Source of the DNA: Locusta migratoria
Taxonomy: Eukaryota; Arthropoda; Insecta; Orthoptera; Acrididae
Direction: 5' to 3'
DNA: 64,000 nucleotides
Assembly: GCA_026315105.1 (NCBI GenBank)
Contig: JAOYRU010000053.1
Coordinates: 124,001-188,000 of the forward strand
Shown here: positions 41,190 through 52,700 of the stretch, one piece after another
Numbering within the stretch: the stretch's first letter is position 1
Layout of the letters: every line of letters begins with the position of its first letter
Made by a program: the position numbers and the translations under genes
Notes under the pieces: generated by a model
Databases searched by the model: none
What the model was told of the DNA's origin: nothing
The model's input: the letters and a program-made list of their open reading frames with translations, nothing else

Positions 41190-41263
41190 GCCGAAATAGC
41201 TCAGTTGGGAGAGCGTTAGACTGAAGATCTAAAGGTCACTGGTTCGATCCCGGGGATTCGGCA
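41190..41263 (+). tRNA. tRNA-Phe-GAA: tRNA-Phe(GAA), unit 32, type A
   Basis: 74-nt aberrant form. Confidence 0.8.
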
Positions 41264-41476
41264 TACGTTTCTTTTTAAGCCATCGACAGTGGCATTACCC
41301 TGCGACCGTGTTACCGTCCCTACAACTGAGAAAAAACTTGACACCCTCCTGTAGCTGTTTCTGCGTGTCTAGTTCTACACTAGACAAGCAAGCGAAACAC
41401 AGTACTTATTCACAAGCTGCATCTTGGCCTCACCTTATGAACACTAGGCAAGTTTTATAGAAAACTTTGCTCCACC

Positions 41477-41558
41477 GCAGTCGTGGCCGAGTGGTTAAGG
41501 CGTCTGACTTGAAATCAGATTCCCTCTGGGAGCGTAGGTTCGAGTCCTGCCGACTGCG
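41477..41558 (+). tRNA. tRNA-Ser-TGA: tRNA-Ser(TGA), unit 32
   Basis: Type-A spacer; 82-nt consensus. Confidence 0.96.
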
Positions 41559-42037
41559 AAAATTTTCTCTTCCTCCATTGACAGACATGTAGTGGCAACT
41601 TTGGTGGTGCTTTTCCGCTAAACTGGCGGCTCACAAGTAAACCGCTGTCTTTTCTGGCTCCATGATGCTGCGCTCCAGTTCTGTCCAGAAGGCAATGCAG
41701 CTCATCTGCGCCGTCGTCCGCCAGATGTCCCTGAAAACGCCACTACACTGAACACTAACGTTTTGTTTATTTTAGCGTGCAGTCGATAACAGCCCAGTGT
41801 TTAATTTGCATGTGTCTAATTCGATTGCATTATCATGGGTATCTGCTGGATTCAGCCACTTACGCAGTCAACACTCTATTCTCTCTTGTGCATCGTTCTC
41901 TGCAAGCCATTTGCCCTGTGCAGTGATAAAAGAGGCTTTTTCCTAGCGTCAGCGTGGCGTCAGATGAAGTCATCGAAGTCAATAACAAACGACTCTGCAC
42001 GCATGGAAGCAGTGGAAAAGCAAGCACAACGACGTCA

Positions 42038-42110
42038 GCCGAAATAGCTCAGTTGGGAGAGCGTTAGACTGAAGATCTAAAGGTCCCTGGTTCGATCCCG
42101 GGTTTCGGCA
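42038..42110 (+). tRNA. tRNA-Phe-GAA: tRNA-Phe(GAA), unit 33, type B
   Basis: Canonical 73-nt form. Confidence 0.96.
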
Positions 42111-42327
42111 TACGTTTCTTTTTAAGCCATCGACAGTGGCATTACCCTGCGACCGTGTTACCGTCCCTACAACTGAGAACAAACTTGACACCCTCCTGTA
42201 GCTGTTTCTGCGTGTCTAGTTGTACACCAAACAAGCCAGCAAGCGAAACACAGTACTTATTCACAAGCCGCATCTTGGCCTCACCTCGTGAACACTAGGC
42301 AAGTTTTATCGAAAGCTTTGCTCCACC

Positions 42328-42409
42328 GCAGTCGTGGCCGAGTGGTTAAGGCGTCTGACTTGAAATCAGATTCCCTCTGGGAGCGTAGGTTCGAGTCCTG
42401 CCGACTGCG
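42328..42409 (+). tRNA. tRNA-Ser-TGA: tRNA-Ser(TGA), unit 33
   Basis: Type-B spacer; 82-nt consensus. Confidence 0.96.
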
Positions 42410-42888
42410 AAAATTTTCTCTTCCTCCATTGACAGACATGTAGTGGCAACTTTGGTGGTGCTTTTCCGCTAAACTGGCGGCTCACAAGTAAACCGCTGTC
42501 TTTTCTGGCTCCATGATGCTGCGCTCCAGTTCTGTCCAGAAGGCAATGCAGCTCATCTGCGCCGTCGTCCGCCAGATGTCCCTGAAAACGCCACTACACT
42601 GAACACTAACGTTTTGTTTATTTTAGCGTGCAGTCGATAACAGCCCAGTGTTTAATTTGCATGTGTCTAATTCGATTGCATTATCATGGGTATCTGCTGG
42701 ATTCAGCCACTTACGCAGTCAACACTCTATTCTCTCTTGTGCATCGTTCTCTGCAAGCCATTTGCCCTGTGCAGTGATAAAAGAGGCTTTTTCCTAGCGT
42801 CAGCGTGGCGTCAGATGAAGTCATCGAAGTCAATAACAAACGACTCTGCACGCATGGAAGCAGTGGAAAAGCAAGCACAACGACGTCA

Positions 42889-42961
42889 GCCGAAATAGCT
42901 CAGTTGGGAGAGCGTTAGACTGAAGATCTAAAGGTCCCTGGTTCGATCCCGGGTTTCGGCA
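42889..42961 (+). tRNA. tRNA-Phe-GAA: tRNA-Phe(GAA), unit 34, type B (hybrid unit)
   Basis: Canonical 73-nt form followed by an A-type spacer, the same hybrid structure as unit 30. Confidence 0.96.
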
Positions 42962-43174
42962 TACGTTTCTTTTTAAGCCATCGACAGTGGCATTACCCTG
43001 CGACCGTGTTACCGTCCCTACAACTGAGAACAAACTTGACACCCTCCTGTAGCTGTTTCTGCGTGTCTAGTTCTACACTAGACAAGCAAGCGAAACACAG
43101 TACTTATTCACAAGCTGCATCTTGGCCTCACCTTATGAACACTAGGCAAGTTTTATAGAAAACTTTGCTCCACC

Positions 43175-43256
43175 GCAGTCGTGGCCGAGTGGTTAAGGCG
43201 TCTGACTTGAAATCAGATTCCCTCTGGGAGCGTAGGTTCGAGTCCTGCCGACTGCG
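43175..43256 (+). tRNA. tRNA-Ser-TGA: tRNA-Ser(TGA), unit 34
   Basis: Type-A spacer in a hybrid unit; 82-nt consensus. Confidence 0.96.
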
Positions 43257-43735
43257 AAAATTTTCTCTTCCTCCATTGACAGACATGTAGTGGCAACTTT
43301 GGTGGTGCTTTTCCGCTAAACTGGCGGCTCACAAGTAAACCGCTGTCTTTTCTGGCTCCATGATGCTGCGCTCCAGTTCTGTCCAGAAGGCAATGCAGCT
43401 CATCTGCGCCGTCGTCCGCCAGATGTCCCTGAAAACGCCACTACACTGAACACTAACGTTTTGTTTATTTTAGCGTGCAGTCGATAACAGCCCAGTGTTT
43501 AATTTGCATGTGTCTAATTCGATTGCATTATCATGGGTATCTGCTGGATTCAGCCACTTACGCAGTCAACACTCTATTCTCTCTTGTGCATCGTTCTCTG
43601 CAAGCCATTTGCCCTGTGCAGTGATAAAAGAGGCTTTTTCCTAGCGTCAGCGTGGCGTCAGATGAAGTCATCGAAGTCAATAACAAACGACTCTGCACGC
43701 ATGGAAGCAGTGGAAAAGCAAGCACAACGACGTCA

Positions 43736-43808
43736 GCCGAAATAGCTCAGTTGGGAGAGCGTTAGACTGAAGATCTAAAGGTCCCTGGTTCGATCCCGGG
43801 TTTCGGCA
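43736..43808 (+). tRNA. tRNA-Phe-GAA: tRNA-Phe(GAA), unit 35, type B*
   Basis: Canonical 73-nt form. Confidence 0.96.
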
Positions 43809-44025
43809 TACGTTTCTTTTTAAGCCATCGACAGTGGCATTACCCTGCGACCGTGTTACCGTCCCTACAACTGAGAACAAACTTGACACCCTCCTGTAGC
43901 TGTTTCTGCGTGTCTAGTTGTACACCAAACAAGCCAGCAAGCGAAACACAGTACATATTCACAAGCCGCACCTTGGCCTCACCTCGTGAACACTAGGCAA
44001 GTTTTATCGAAAGCTTTGCTCCACC

Positions 44026-44107
44026 GCAGTCGTGGCCGAGTGGTTAAGGCGTCTGACTTGAAATCAGATTCCCTCTGGGAGCGTAGGTTCGAGTCCTGCC
44101 GACTGCG
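44026..44107 (+). tRNA. tRNA-Ser-TGA: tRNA-Ser(TGA), unit 35
   Basis: B* spacer; 82-nt consensus. Confidence 0.96.
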
Positions 44108-44586
44108 AAAATTTTCTCTTCCTCCATTGACAGACATGTAGTGGCAACTTTGGTGGTGCTTTTCCGCTAAACTGGCGGCTCACAAGTAAACCGCTGTCTT
44201 TTCTGGCTCCATGATGCTGCGCTCCAGTTCTGTCCAGAAGGCAATGCAGCTCATCTGCGCCGTCGTCCGCCAGATGTCCCTGAAAACGCCACTACACTGA
44301 ACACTAACGTTTTGTTTATTTTAGCGTGCAGTCGATAACAGCCCAGTGTTTAATTTGCATGTGTCTAATTCGATTGCATTATCATGGGTATCTGCTGGAT
44401 TCAGCCACTTACGCAGTCAACACTCTATTCTCTCTTGTGCATCGTTCTCTGCAAGCCATTTGCCCTGTGCAGTGATAAAAGAGGCTTTTTCCTAGCGTCA
44501 GCGTGGCGTCAGATGAAGTCATCGAAGTCAATAACAAACGACTCTGCACGCATGGAAGCAGTGGAAAAGCAAGCACAACGACGTCA

Positions 44587-44660
44587 GCCGAAATAGCTCA
44601 GTTGGGAGAGCGTTAGACTGAAGATCTAAAGGTCACTGGTTCGATCCCGGGGATTCGGCA
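44587..44660 (+). tRNA. tRNA-Phe-GAA: tRNA-Phe(GAA), unit 36, type A
   Basis: 74-nt aberrant form. Confidence 0.8.
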
Positions 44661-44873
44661 TACGTTTCTTTTTAAGCCATCGACAGTGGCATTACCCTGC
44701 GACCGTGTTACCGTCCCTACAACTGAGAAAAAACTTGACACCCTCCTGTAGCTGTTTCTGCGTGTCTAGTTCTACACTAGACAAGCAAGCGAAACACAGT
44801 ACTTATTCACAAGCTGCATCTTGGCCTCACCTTATGAACACTAGGCAAGTTTTATAGAAAACTTTGCTCCACC

Positions 44874-44955
44874 GCAGTCGTGGCCGAGTGGTTAAGGCGT
44901 CTGACTTGAAATCAGATTCCCTCTGGGAGCGTAGGTTCGAGTCCTGCCGACTGCG
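44874..44955 (+). tRNA. tRNA-Ser-TGA: tRNA-Ser(TGA), unit 36
   Basis: Type-A spacer; 82-nt consensus. Confidence 0.96.
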
Positions 44956-45434
44956 AAAATTTTCTCTTCCTCCATTGACAGACATGTAGTGGCAACTTTG
45001 GTGGTGCTTTTCCGCTAAACTGGCGGCTCACAAGTAAACCGCTGTCTTTTCTGGCTCCATGATGCTGCGCTCCAGTTCTGTCCAGAAGGCAATGCAGCTC
45101 ATCTGCGCCGTCGTCCGCCAGATGTCCCTGAAAACGCCACTACACTGAACACTAACGTTTTGTTTATTTTAGCGTGCAGTCGATAACAGCCCAGTGTTTA
45201 ATTTGCATGTGTCTAATTCGATTGCATTATCATGGGTATCTGCTGGATTCAGCCACTTACGCAGTCAACACTCTATTCTCTCTTGTGCATCGTTCTCTGC
45301 AAGCCATTTGCCCTGTGCAGTGATAAAAGAGGCTTTTTCCTAGCGTCAGCGTGGCGTCAGATGAAGTCATCGAAGTCAATAACAAACGACTCTGCACGCA
45401 TGGAAGCAGTGGAAAAGCAAGCACAACGACGTCA

Positions 45435-45507
45435 GCCGAAATAGCTCAGTTGGGAGAGCGTTAGACTGAAGATCTAAAGGTCCCTGGTTCGATCCCGGGT
45501 TTCGGCA
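45435..45507 (+). tRNA. tRNA-Phe-GAA: tRNA-Phe(GAA), unit 37, type B*
   Basis: Canonical 73-nt form. Confidence 0.96.
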
Positions 45508-45724
45508 TACGTTTCTTTTTAAGCCATCGACAGTGGCATTACCCTGCGACCGTGTTACCGTCCCTACAACTGAGAACAAACTTGACACCCTCCTGTAGCT
45601 GTTTCTGCGTGTCTAGTTGTACACCAAACAAGCCAGCAAGCGAAACACAGTACATATTCACAAGCCGCACCTTGGCCTCACCTCGTGAACACTAGGCAAG
45701 TTTTATCGAAAGCTTTGCTCCACC

Positions 45725-45806
45725 GCAGTCGTGGCCGAGTGGTTAAGGCGTCTGACTTGAAATCAGATTCCCTCTGGGAGCGTAGGTTCGAGTCCTGCCG
45801 ACTGCG
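45725..45806 (+). tRNA. tRNA-Ser-TGA: tRNA-Ser(TGA), unit 37
   Basis: B* spacer; 82-nt consensus. Confidence 0.96.
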
Positions 45807-46285
45807 AAAATTTTCTCTTCCTCCATTGACAGACATGTAGTGGCAACTTTGGTGGTGCTTTTCCGCTAAACTGGCGGCTCACAAGTAAACCGCTGTCTTT
45901 TCTGGCTCCATGATGCTGCGCTCCAGTTCTGTCCAGAAGGCAATGCAGCTCATCTGCGCCGTCGTCCGCCAGATGTCCCTGAAAACGCCACTACACTGAA
46001 CACTAACGTTTTGTTTATTTTAGCGTGCAGTCGATAACAGCCCAGTGTTTAATTTGCATGTGTCTAATTCGATTGCATTATCATGGGTATCTGCTGGATT
46101 CAGCCACTTACGCAGTCAACACTCTATTCTCTCTTGTGCATCGTTCTCTGCAAGCCATTTGCCCTGTGCAGTGATAAAAGAGGCTTTTTCCTAGCGTCAG
46201 CGTGGCGTCAGATGAAGTCATCGAAGTCAATAACAAACGACTCTGCACGCATGGAAGCAGTGGAAAAGCAAGCACAACGACGTCA

Positions 46286-46359
46286 GCCGAAATAGCTCAG
46301 TTGGGAGAGCGTTAGACTGAAGATCTAAAGGTCACTGGTTCGATCCCGGGGATTCGGCA
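46286..46359 (+). tRNA. tRNA-Phe-GAA: tRNA-Phe(GAA), unit 38, type A
   Basis: 74-nt aberrant form. Confidence 0.8.
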
Positions 46360-46572
46360 TACGTTTCTTTTTAAGCCATCGACAGTGGCATTACCCTGCG
46401 ACCGTGTTACCGTCCCTACAACTGAGAAAAAACTTGACACCCTCCTGTAGCTGTTTCTGCGTGTCTAGTTCTACACTAGACAAGCAAGCGAAACACAGTA
46501 CTTATTCACAAGCTGCATCTTGGCCTCACCTTATGAACACTAGGCAAGTTTTATAGAAAACTTTGCTCCACC

Positions 46573-46654
46573 GCAGTCGTGGCCGAGTGGTTAAGGCGTC
46601 TGACTTGAAATCAGATTCCCTCTGGGAGCGTAGGTTCGAGTCCTGCCGACTGCG
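46573..46654 (+). tRNA. tRNA-Ser-TGA: tRNA-Ser(TGA), unit 38
   Basis: Type-A spacer; 82-nt consensus. Confidence 0.96.
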
Positions 46655-47133
46655 AAAATTTTCTCTTCCTCCATTGACAGACATGTAGTGGCAACTTTGG
46701 TGGTGCTTTTCCGCTAAACTGGCGGCTCACAAGTAAACCGCTGTCTTTTCTGGCTCCATGATGCTGCGCTCCAGTTCTGTCCAGAAGGCAATGCAGCTCA
46801 TCTGCGCCGTCGTCCGCCAGATGTCCCTGAAAACGCCACTACACTGAACACTAACGTTTTGTTTATTTTAGCGTGCAGTCGATAACAGCCCAGTGTTTAA
46901 TTTGCATGTGTCTAATTCGATTGCATTATCATGGGTATCTGCTGGATTCAGCCACTTACGCAGTCAACACTCTATTCTCTCTTGTGCATCGTTCTCTGCA
47001 AGCCATTTGCCCTGTGCAGTGATAAAAGAGGCTTTTTCCTAGCGTCAGCGTGGCGTCAGATGAAGTCATCGAAGTCAATAACAAACGACTCTGCACGCAT
47101 GGAAGCAGTGGAAAAGCAAGCACAACGACGTCA

Positions 47134-47206
47134 GCCGAAATAGCTCAGTTGGGAGAGCGTTAGACTGAAGATCTAAAGGTCCCTGGTTCGATCCCGGGTT
47201 TCGGCA
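47134..47206 (+). tRNA. tRNA-Phe-GAA: tRNA-Phe(GAA), unit 39, type B*
   Basis: Canonical 73-nt form. Confidence 0.96.
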
Positions 47207-47423
47207 TACGTTTCTTTTTAAGCCATCGACAGTGGCATTACCCTGCGACCGTGTTACCGTCCCTACAACTGAGAACAAACTTGACACCCTCCTGTAGCTG
47301 TTTCTGCGTGTCTAGTTGTACACCAAACAAGCCAGCAAGCGAAACACAGTACATATTCACAAGCCGCACCTTGGCCTCACCTCGTGAACACTAGGCAAGT
47401 TTTATCGAAAGCTTTGCTCCACC

Positions 47424-47505
47424 GCAGTCGTGGCCGAGTGGTTAAGGCGTCTGACTTGAAATCAGATTCCCTCTGGGAGCGTAGGTTCGAGTCCTGCCGA
47501 CTGCG
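47424..47505 (+). tRNA. tRNA-Ser-TGA: tRNA-Ser(TGA), unit 39
   Basis: B* spacer; 82-nt consensus. Confidence 0.96.
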
Positions 47506-47984
47506 AAAATTTTCTCTTCCTCCATTGACAGACATGTAGTGGCAACTTTGGTGGTGCTTTTCCGCTAAACTGGCGGCTCACAAGTAAACCGCTGTCTTTT
47601 CTGGCTCCATGATGCTGCGCTCCAGTTCTGTCCAGAAGGCAATGCAGCTCATCTGCGCCGTCGTCCGCCAGATGTCCCTGAAAACGCCACTACACTGAAC
47701 ACTAACGTTTTGTTTATTTTAGCGTGCAGTCGATAACAGCCCAGTGTTTAATTTGCATGTGTCTAATTCGATTGCATTATCATGGGTATCTGCTGGATTC
47801 AGCCACTTACGCAGTCAACACTCTATTCTCTCTTGTGCATCGTTCTCTGCAAGCCATTTGCCCTGTGCAGTGATAAAAGAGGCTTTTTCCTAGCGTCAGC
47901 GTGGCGTCAGATGAAGTCATCGAAGTCAATAACAAACGACTCTGCACGCATGGAAGCAGTGGAAAAGCAAGCACAACGACGTCA

Positions 47985-48057
47985 GCCGAAATAGCTCAGT
48001 TGGGAGAGCGTTAGACTGAAGATCTAAAGGTCCCTGGTTCGATCCCGGGTTTCGGCA
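47985..48057 (+). tRNA. tRNA-Phe-GAA: tRNA-Phe(GAA), unit 40, type B*
   Basis: Canonical 73-nt form; two B* units (39, 40) adjoin here, breaking the A/B* alternation. Confidence 0.96.
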
Positions 48058-48274
48058 TACGTTTCTTTTTAAGCCATCGACAGTGGCATTACCCTGCGAC
48101 CGTGTTACCGTCCCTACAACTGAGAACAAACTTGACACCCTCCTGTAGCTGTTTCTGCGTGTCTAGTTGTACACCAAACAAGCCAGCAAGCGAAACACAG
48201 TACATATTCACAAGCCGCACCTTGGCCTCACCTCGTGAACACTAGGCAAGTTTTATCGAAAGCTTTGCTCCACC

Positions 48275-48356
48275 GCAGTCGTGGCCGAGTGGTTAAGGCG
48301 TCTGACTTGAAATCAGATTCCCTCTGGGAGCGTAGGTTCGAGTCCTGCCGACTGCG
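48275..48356 (+). tRNA. tRNA-Ser-TGA: tRNA-Ser(TGA), unit 40
   Basis: B* spacer; 82-nt consensus. Confidence 0.96.
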
Positions 48357-48835
48357 AAAATTTTCTCTTCCTCCATTGACAGACATGTAGTGGCAACTTT
48401 GGTGGTGCTTTTCCGCTAAACTGGCGGCTCACAAGTAAACCGCTGTCTTTTCTGGCTCCATGATGCTGCGCTCCAGTTCTGTCCAGAAGGCAATGCAGCT
48501 CATCTGCGCCGTCGTCCGCCAGATGTCCCTGAAAACGCCACTACACTGAACACTAACGTTTTGTTTATTTTAGCGTGCAGTCGATAACAGCCCAGTGTTT
48601 AATTTGCATGTGTCTAATTCGATTGCATTATCATGGGTATCTGCTGGATTCAGCCACTTACGCAGTCAACACTCTATTCTCTCTTGTGCATCGTTCTCTG
48701 CAAGCCATTTGCCCTGTGCAGTGATAAAAGAGGCTTTTTCCTAGCGTCAGCGTGGCGTCAGATGAAGTCATCGAAGTCAATAACAAACGACTCTGCACGC
48801 ATGGAAGCAGTGGAAAAGCAAGCACAACGACGTCA

Positions 48836-48909
48836 GCCGAAATAGCTCAGTTGGGAGAGCGTTAGACTGAAGATCTAAAGGTCACTGGTTCGATCCCGGG
48901 GATTCGGCA
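48836..48909 (+). tRNA. tRNA-Phe-GAA: tRNA-Phe(GAA), unit 41, type A
   Basis: 74-nt aberrant form. Confidence 0.8.
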
Positions 48910-49122
48910 TACGTTTCTTTTTAAGCCATCGACAGTGGCATTACCCTGCGACCGTGTTACCGTCCCTACAACTGAGAAAAAACTTGACACCCTCCTGTAG
49001 CTGTTTCTGCGTGTCTAGTTCTACACTAGACAAGCAAGCGAAACACAGTACTTATTCACAAGCTGCATCTTGGCCTCACCTTATGAACACTAGGCAAGTT
49101 TTATAGAAAACTTTGCTCCACC

Positions 49123-49204
49123 GCAGTCGTGGCCGAGTGGTTAAGGCGTCTGACTTGAAATCAGATTCCCTCTGGGAGCGTAGGTTCGAGTCCTGCCGAC
49201 TGCG
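49123..49204 (+). tRNA. tRNA-Ser-TGA: tRNA-Ser(TGA), unit 41
   Basis: Type-A spacer; 82-nt consensus. Confidence 0.96.
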
Positions 49205-49683
49205 AAAATTTTCTCTTCCTCCATTGACAGACATGTAGTGGCAACTTTGGTGGTGCTTTTCCGCTAAACTGGCGGCTCACAAGTAAACCGCTGTCTTTTC
49301 TGGCTCCATGATGCTGCGCTCCAGTTCTGTCCAGAAGGCAATGCAGCTCATCTGCGCCGTCGTCCGCCAGATGTCCCTGAAAACGCCACTACACTGAACA
49401 CTAACGTTTTGTTTATTTTAGCGTGCAGTCGATAACAGCCCAGTGTTTAATTTGCATGTGTCTAATTCGATTGCATTATCATGGGTATCTGCTGGATTCA
49501 GCCACTTACGCAGTCAACACTCTATTCTCTCTTGTGCATCGTTCTCTGCAAGCCATTTGCCCTGTGCAGTGATAAAAGAGGCTTTTTCCTAGCGTCAGCG
49601 TGGCGTCAGATGAAGTCATCGAAGTCAATAACAAACGACTCTGCACGCATGGAAGCAGTGGAAAAGCAAGCACAACGACGTCA

Positions 49684-49756
49684 GCCGAAATAGCTCAGTT
49701 GGGAGAGCGTTAGACTGAAGATCTAAAGGTCCCTGGTTCGATCCCGGGTTTCGGCA
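49684..49756 (+). tRNA. tRNA-Phe-GAA: tRNA-Phe(GAA), unit 42, type B
   Basis: Canonical 73-nt form. The spacer has two private changes (caaacacgcc near 49877; cgccagtac near 50237). Confidence 0.96.
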
Positions 49757-49973
49757 TACGTTTCTTTTTAAGCCATCGACAGTGGCATTACCCTGCGACC
49801 GTGTTACCGTCCCTACAACTGAGAACAAACTTGACACCCTCCTGTAGCTGTTTCTGCGTGTCTAGTTGTACACCAAACACGCCAGCAAGCGAAACACAGT
49901 ACTTATTCACAAGCCGCATCTTGGCCTCACCTCGTGAACACTAGGCAAGTTTTATCGAAAGCTTTGCTCCACC

Positions 49974-50055
49974 GCAGTCGTGGCCGAGTGGTTAAGGCGT
50001 CTGACTTGAAATCAGATTCCCTCTGGGAGCGTAGGTTCGAGTCCTGCCGACTGCG
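49974..50055 (+). tRNA. tRNA-Ser-TGA: tRNA-Ser(TGA), unit 42
   Basis: Type-B spacer; 82-nt consensus. Confidence 0.96.
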
Positions 50056-50534
50056 AAAATTTTCTCTTCCTCCATTGACAGACATGTAGTGGCAACTTTG
50101 GTGGTGCTTTTCCGCTAAACTGGCGGCTCACAAGTAAACCGCTGTCTTTTCTGGCTCCATGATGCTGCGCTCCAGTTCTGTCCAGAAGGCAATGCAGCTC
50201 ATCTGCGCCGTCGTCCGCCAGATGTCCCTGAAAACGCCAGTACACTGAACACTAACGTTTTGTTTATTTTAGCGTGCAGTCGATAACAGCCCAGTGTTTA
50301 ATTTGCATGTGTCTAATTCGATTGCATTATCATGGGTATCTGCTGGATTCAGCCACTTACGCAGTCAACACTCTATTCTCTCTTGTGCATCGTTCTCTGC
50401 AAGCCATTTGCCCTGTGCAGTGATAAAAGAGGCTTTTTCCTAGCGTCAGCGTGGCGTCAGATGAAGTCATCGAAGTCAATAACAAACGACTCTGCACGCA
50501 TGGAAGCAGTGGAAAATCAAGCACAACGACGTCA

Positions 50535-50608
50535 GCCGAAATAGCTCAGTTGGGAGAGCGTTAGACTGAAGATCTAAAGGTCACTGGTTCGATCCCGGGG
50601 ATTCGGCA
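50535..50608 (+). tRNA. tRNA-Phe-GAA: tRNA-Phe(GAA), unit 43, type A
   Basis: 74-nt aberrant form; the rightmost type-A tRNA-Phe in the window. Confidence 0.8.
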
Positions 50609-50834
50609 TACGTTTCTTTTTAAGCCATCGACAGTGGCATTACCCTGCGACCGTGTTACCGTCCCTACAACTGAGAAAAAACTTGACACCCTCCTGTAGC
50701 TGTTTCTGCGTGTCTAGTTCTACACTAGACAAGCAAGCGAAACACAGTACTTATTCACAAGCTGCATCTTGGCCTCACCTTATGAACACTAGGCAAGTTT
50801 TATAGAAAACTTTGCTCCACCGCAGTCGTGGCCG

Positions 50835-50841
50835 AGTGGTT
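50835..50841 (+). repeat. Target-site duplication, 5' side of SINE-like insert
   Basis: agtggtt at nucleotides 14-20 of tRNA-Ser, overlapping box A; the insert begins right after it. Confidence 0.75.
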
Positions 50842-50976
50842 GCCGGGCGCCGTGGCTCAGCGCGCCCGGTCAGAAGGCTGAACGCTCTCTGTAATAAAAA
50901 AAGCTGAGCCAAAGAACACGTAGAACCAAAACGAACAAACAGGATCAGCGTCCGCAAGGACAAGAACTACCAATAG

Positions 50977-51011
<35 letters not shown>
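50842..51011 (+). mobile_element. SINE-like poly(A)-tailed insert in tRNA-Ser of unit 43
   Basis: 170 bp absent from every other unit: a body of about 138 bp and a tail reaching 33 As (50980-51012, including one A of the duplication). It is flanked by agtggtt (50835-50841 and 51012-51018), a 7-bp target duplication. It encodes no protein. The body can fold: ccgggcgc (50843-50850) pairs with gcgcccgg (50862-50869), and tggctcagc (50853-50861) is complementary to gctgagcca (50903-50911). tggctcagcgcg resembles a Pol III box A; no good box B is seen. A SINE or a retroposed small RNA fits best. The family is not recognised. Confidence 0.75.
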
Positions 51012-51014
<3 letters not shown>

Positions 51015-51018
51015 GGTT
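51012..51018 (+). repeat. Target-site duplication, 3' side of SINE-like insert
   Basis: agtggtt after the poly(A) tract, continuing into the rest of tRNA-Ser. Its first A is shared with the tail. Confidence 0.75.
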
Positions 51019-51559
51019 AAGGCGTCTGACTTGAAATCAGATTCCCTCTGGGAGCGTAGGTTCGAGTCCTGCCGACTGCGAAAATTTTCTCTTCCTCCAT
51101 TGACAGACATGTAGTGGCAACTTTGGTGGTGCTTTTCCGCTAAACTGGCGGCTCACAAGTAAACCGCTGTCTTTTCTGGCTCCATGATGCTGCGCTCCAG
51201 TTCTGTCCAGAAGGCAATGCAGCTCATCTGCGCCGTCGTCCGCCAGATGTCCCTGAAAACGCCACTACACTGAACACTAACGTTTTGTTTATTTTAGCGT
51301 GCAGTCGATAACAGCCCAGAGTTTAATTTGCATGTGTCTAATTCGATTGCATTATCATGGGTATCTGCTGGATTCAGCCACTTACGCAGTCAACACTCTA
51401 TTCTCTCTTGTGCATCGTTCTCTGCAAGCCATTTGCCCTGTGCAGTGATAAAAGAGGCTTTTTCCTAGCGTCAGCGTGGCGTCAGATGAAGTCATCGAAG
51501 TCAATAACAAACGACTCTGCACGCATGGAAGCAGTGGAAAAGCAAGCACAACGACGTCA

Positions 51560-51632
51560 GCCGAAATAGCTCAGTTGGGAGAGCGTTAGACTGAAGATCT
51601 AAAGGTCCCTGGTTCGATCCCGGGTTTCGGCA
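51560..51632 (+). tRNA. tRNA-Phe-GAA: tRNA-Phe(GAA), unit 44, type B
   Basis: Canonical 73-nt form; starts the right-hand zone of type-B spacers. Confidence 0.96.
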
Positions 51633-51849
51633 TACGTTTCTTTTTAAGCCATCGACAGTGGCATTACCCTGCGACCGTGTTACCGTCCCTACAACTGAGA
51701 ACAAACTTGACACCCTCCTGTAGCTGTTTCTGCGTGTCTAGTTGTACACCAAACAAGCCAGCAAGCGAAACACAGTACTTATTCACAAGCCGCATCTTGG
51801 CCTCACCTCGTGAACACTAGGCAAGTTTTATCGAAAGCTTTGCTCCACC

Positions 51850-51931
51850 GCAGTCGTGGCCGAGTGGTTAAGGCGTCTGACTTGAAATCAGATTCCCTCT
51901 GGGAGCGTAGGTTCGAGTCCTGCCGACTGCG
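51850..51931 (+). tRNA. tRNA-Ser-TGA: tRNA-Ser(TGA), unit 44
   Basis: Type-B spacer; 82-nt consensus. Confidence 0.96.
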
Positions 51932-52410
51932 AAAATTTTCTCTTCCTCCATTGACAGACATGTAGTGGCAACTTTGGTGGTGCTTTTCCGCTAAACTGGC
52001 GGCTCACAAGTAAACCGCTGTCTTTTCTGGCTCCATGATGCTGCGCTCCAGTTCTGTCCAGAAGGCAATGCAGCTCATCTGCGCCGTCGTCCGCCAGATG
52101 TCCCTGAAAACGCCACTACACTGAACACTAACGTTTTGTTTATTTTAGCGTGCAGTCGATAACAGCCCAGTGTTTAATTTGCATGTGTCTAATTCGATTG
52201 CATTATCATGGGTATCTGCTGGATTCAGCCACTTACGCAGTCAACACTCTATTCTCTCTTGTGCATCGTTCTCTGCAAGCCATTTGCCCTGTGCAGTGAT
52301 AAAAGAGGCTTTTTCCTAGCGTCAGCGTGGCGTCAGATGAAGTCATCGAAGTCAATAACAAACGACTCTGCACGCATGGAAGCAGTGGAAAAGCAAGCAC
52401 AACGACGTCA

Positions 52411-52483
52411 GCCGAAATAGCTCAGTTGGGAGAGCGTTAGACTGAAGATCTAAAGGTCACTGGTTCGATCCCGGGTTTCGGCA
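52411..52483 (+). tRNA. tRNA-Phe-GAA: tRNA-Phe(GAA), unit 45, A49 form
   Basis: 73 nt with the normal acceptor but A49 opposite G65, followed by a B spacer: a mosaic of the two types. Confidence 0.88.
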
Positions 52484-52700
52484 TACGTTTCTTTTTAAGC
52501 CATCGACAGTGGCATTACCCTGCGACCGTGTTACCGTCCCTACAACTGAGAACAAACTTGACACCCTCCTGTAGCTGTTTCTGCGTGTCTAGTTGTACAC
52601 CAAACAAGCCAGCAAGCGAAACACAGTACTTATTCACAAGCCGCATCTTGGCCTCACCTCGTGAACACTAGGCAAGTTTTATCGAAAGCTTTGCTCCACC

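Larger units (their letters stand above)
50822..51080 (+). pseudogene. tRNA-Ser(TGA), unit 43, split by SINE-like insert
   Basis: The first 20 nt (50822-50841) are separated from the rest (51012-51080) by the 170-bp insert. Box A survives upstream and box B downstream, but they are now about 177 bp further apart and the D arm is destroyed. It cannot give a normal tRNA. Confidence 0.93.
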
